64,000 nt of DNA, taken from contig JAVHRO010000158.1 of the NCBI GenBank assembly GCA_036171675.1, positions 1 through 64,000 of the forward strand, written 5' to 3'. The DNA comes from Vicingus sp036171675. Lineage in GTDB: Bacteria; Bacteroidota; Bacteroidia; Flavobacteriales_E; Vicingaceae. The notes under the pieces were generated by a model. The model did no database searches. It saw only the letters and a list, made by a program, of their open reading frames with translations, and had not been told where the DNA came from. How positions within the stretch are numbered: the stretch's first letter is position 1; each line of letters begins with the position of its first letter. Shown piece by piece: positions 63,975 through 64,000 of this stretch. The position numbers and the translations under genes are program-made.

Positions 63975-64000
63975 TCGCTCAAAATTTATATAAAGATGTA

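Noticed and set aside
1..64000. Search for tRNA, rRNA, insertion sequences, phage genes and CRISPR arrays
   Set aside because: No cloverleaf, transposase, phage protein or spaced identical repeats were seen by eye.

Overview
The window comes from a low-GC member of the Bacteroidota, most likely a marine or freshwater Flavobacteriales-type gliding or surface-adhesive bacterium; the family cannot be fixed from this stretch. The lineage call rests on secreted proteins ending in the two type IX secretion (T9SS) sorting signals, a PorP/SprF partner protein, SprB repeats, a long SecA with Bacteroidota-type insertions, Alternative Complex III, and promoter-like boxes of the Bacteroidota form TAnnTTTG. 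No rRNA, tRNA, insertion sequence, prophage or CRISPR array was seen.

Layout. 1-4.7 kb: a T9SS-exported subtilase and a PagL-like lipid A deacylase. 4.7-8.1 kb: secA. 8.3-9.7 kb: heme o synthase (ctaB) and a DUF420 membrane protein. 9.7-12.5 kb: a secreted YD-repeat-like protein and an orphan oligopeptide-binding lipoprotein. 12.7-16.1 kb: a large unassigned outer-membrane protein with a TTG start. 16.1-27.4 kb: a PorP/SprF protein translationally coupled to a 3438-residue adhesin with about 38 SprB repeats. 27.5-34.8 kb: housekeeping genes (esterase, biotin carrier, lipoprotein, NamZ/DUF1343, LolC/E-type permease, cystathionine beta-synthase, ruvB). 34.9-41.1 kb: two more T9SS cargo proteins. 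41.1-57.1 kb: a leftward respiratory supercluster, actABCDEF, then a Crp/Fnr regulator, then a caa3/aa3-type oxidase (subunits II, I, III, III, IV), a terminator, and SCO, a small CAMC protein and a barrel protein. 57.4-61.0 kb: SPOR protein, zinc-ribbon coiled-coil protein, Nif3-like protein, AAA/DUF4143 ATPase. 61.0-61.45 kb: a hairpin-rich non-coding stretch. 61.45-63.7 kb: aconitase.

How the genes work together. Alternative Complex III oxidises menaquinol and passes electrons through its own cytochrome domains to the adjacent cytochrome oxidase; ctaB supplies heme o/a and SCO loads copper. SecA exports the precursors of the surface proteins, and T9SS takes them across the outer membrane; the PorP/SprF protein is probably the dedicated anchor or partner of the giant adhesin.

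Most notable observations: (1) in the giant adhesin the second and third cysteines of each SprB repeat are present or absent together in 37 of 38 repeats, which implies a removable disulfide; (2) an 18-bp palindrome with Crp/Fnr half-site geometry lies upstream of both coxB and the distant ctaB, and a Cys-rich Fnr-like regulator is encoded directly upstream of coxB; (3) there is a family of degenerate 7- or 8-bp-period repeats in both intergenic and coding DNA, in frame inside T9SS cargo proteins; (4) three genes have a TAnnTTTG-like box exactly 4 nt before the ATG, which suggests leaderless mRNAs; (5) three AGTTATA boxes lie at exact 22-bp intervals upstream of the SPOR gene. All of this was read by eye; family names come from motif recognition, not from database searches.
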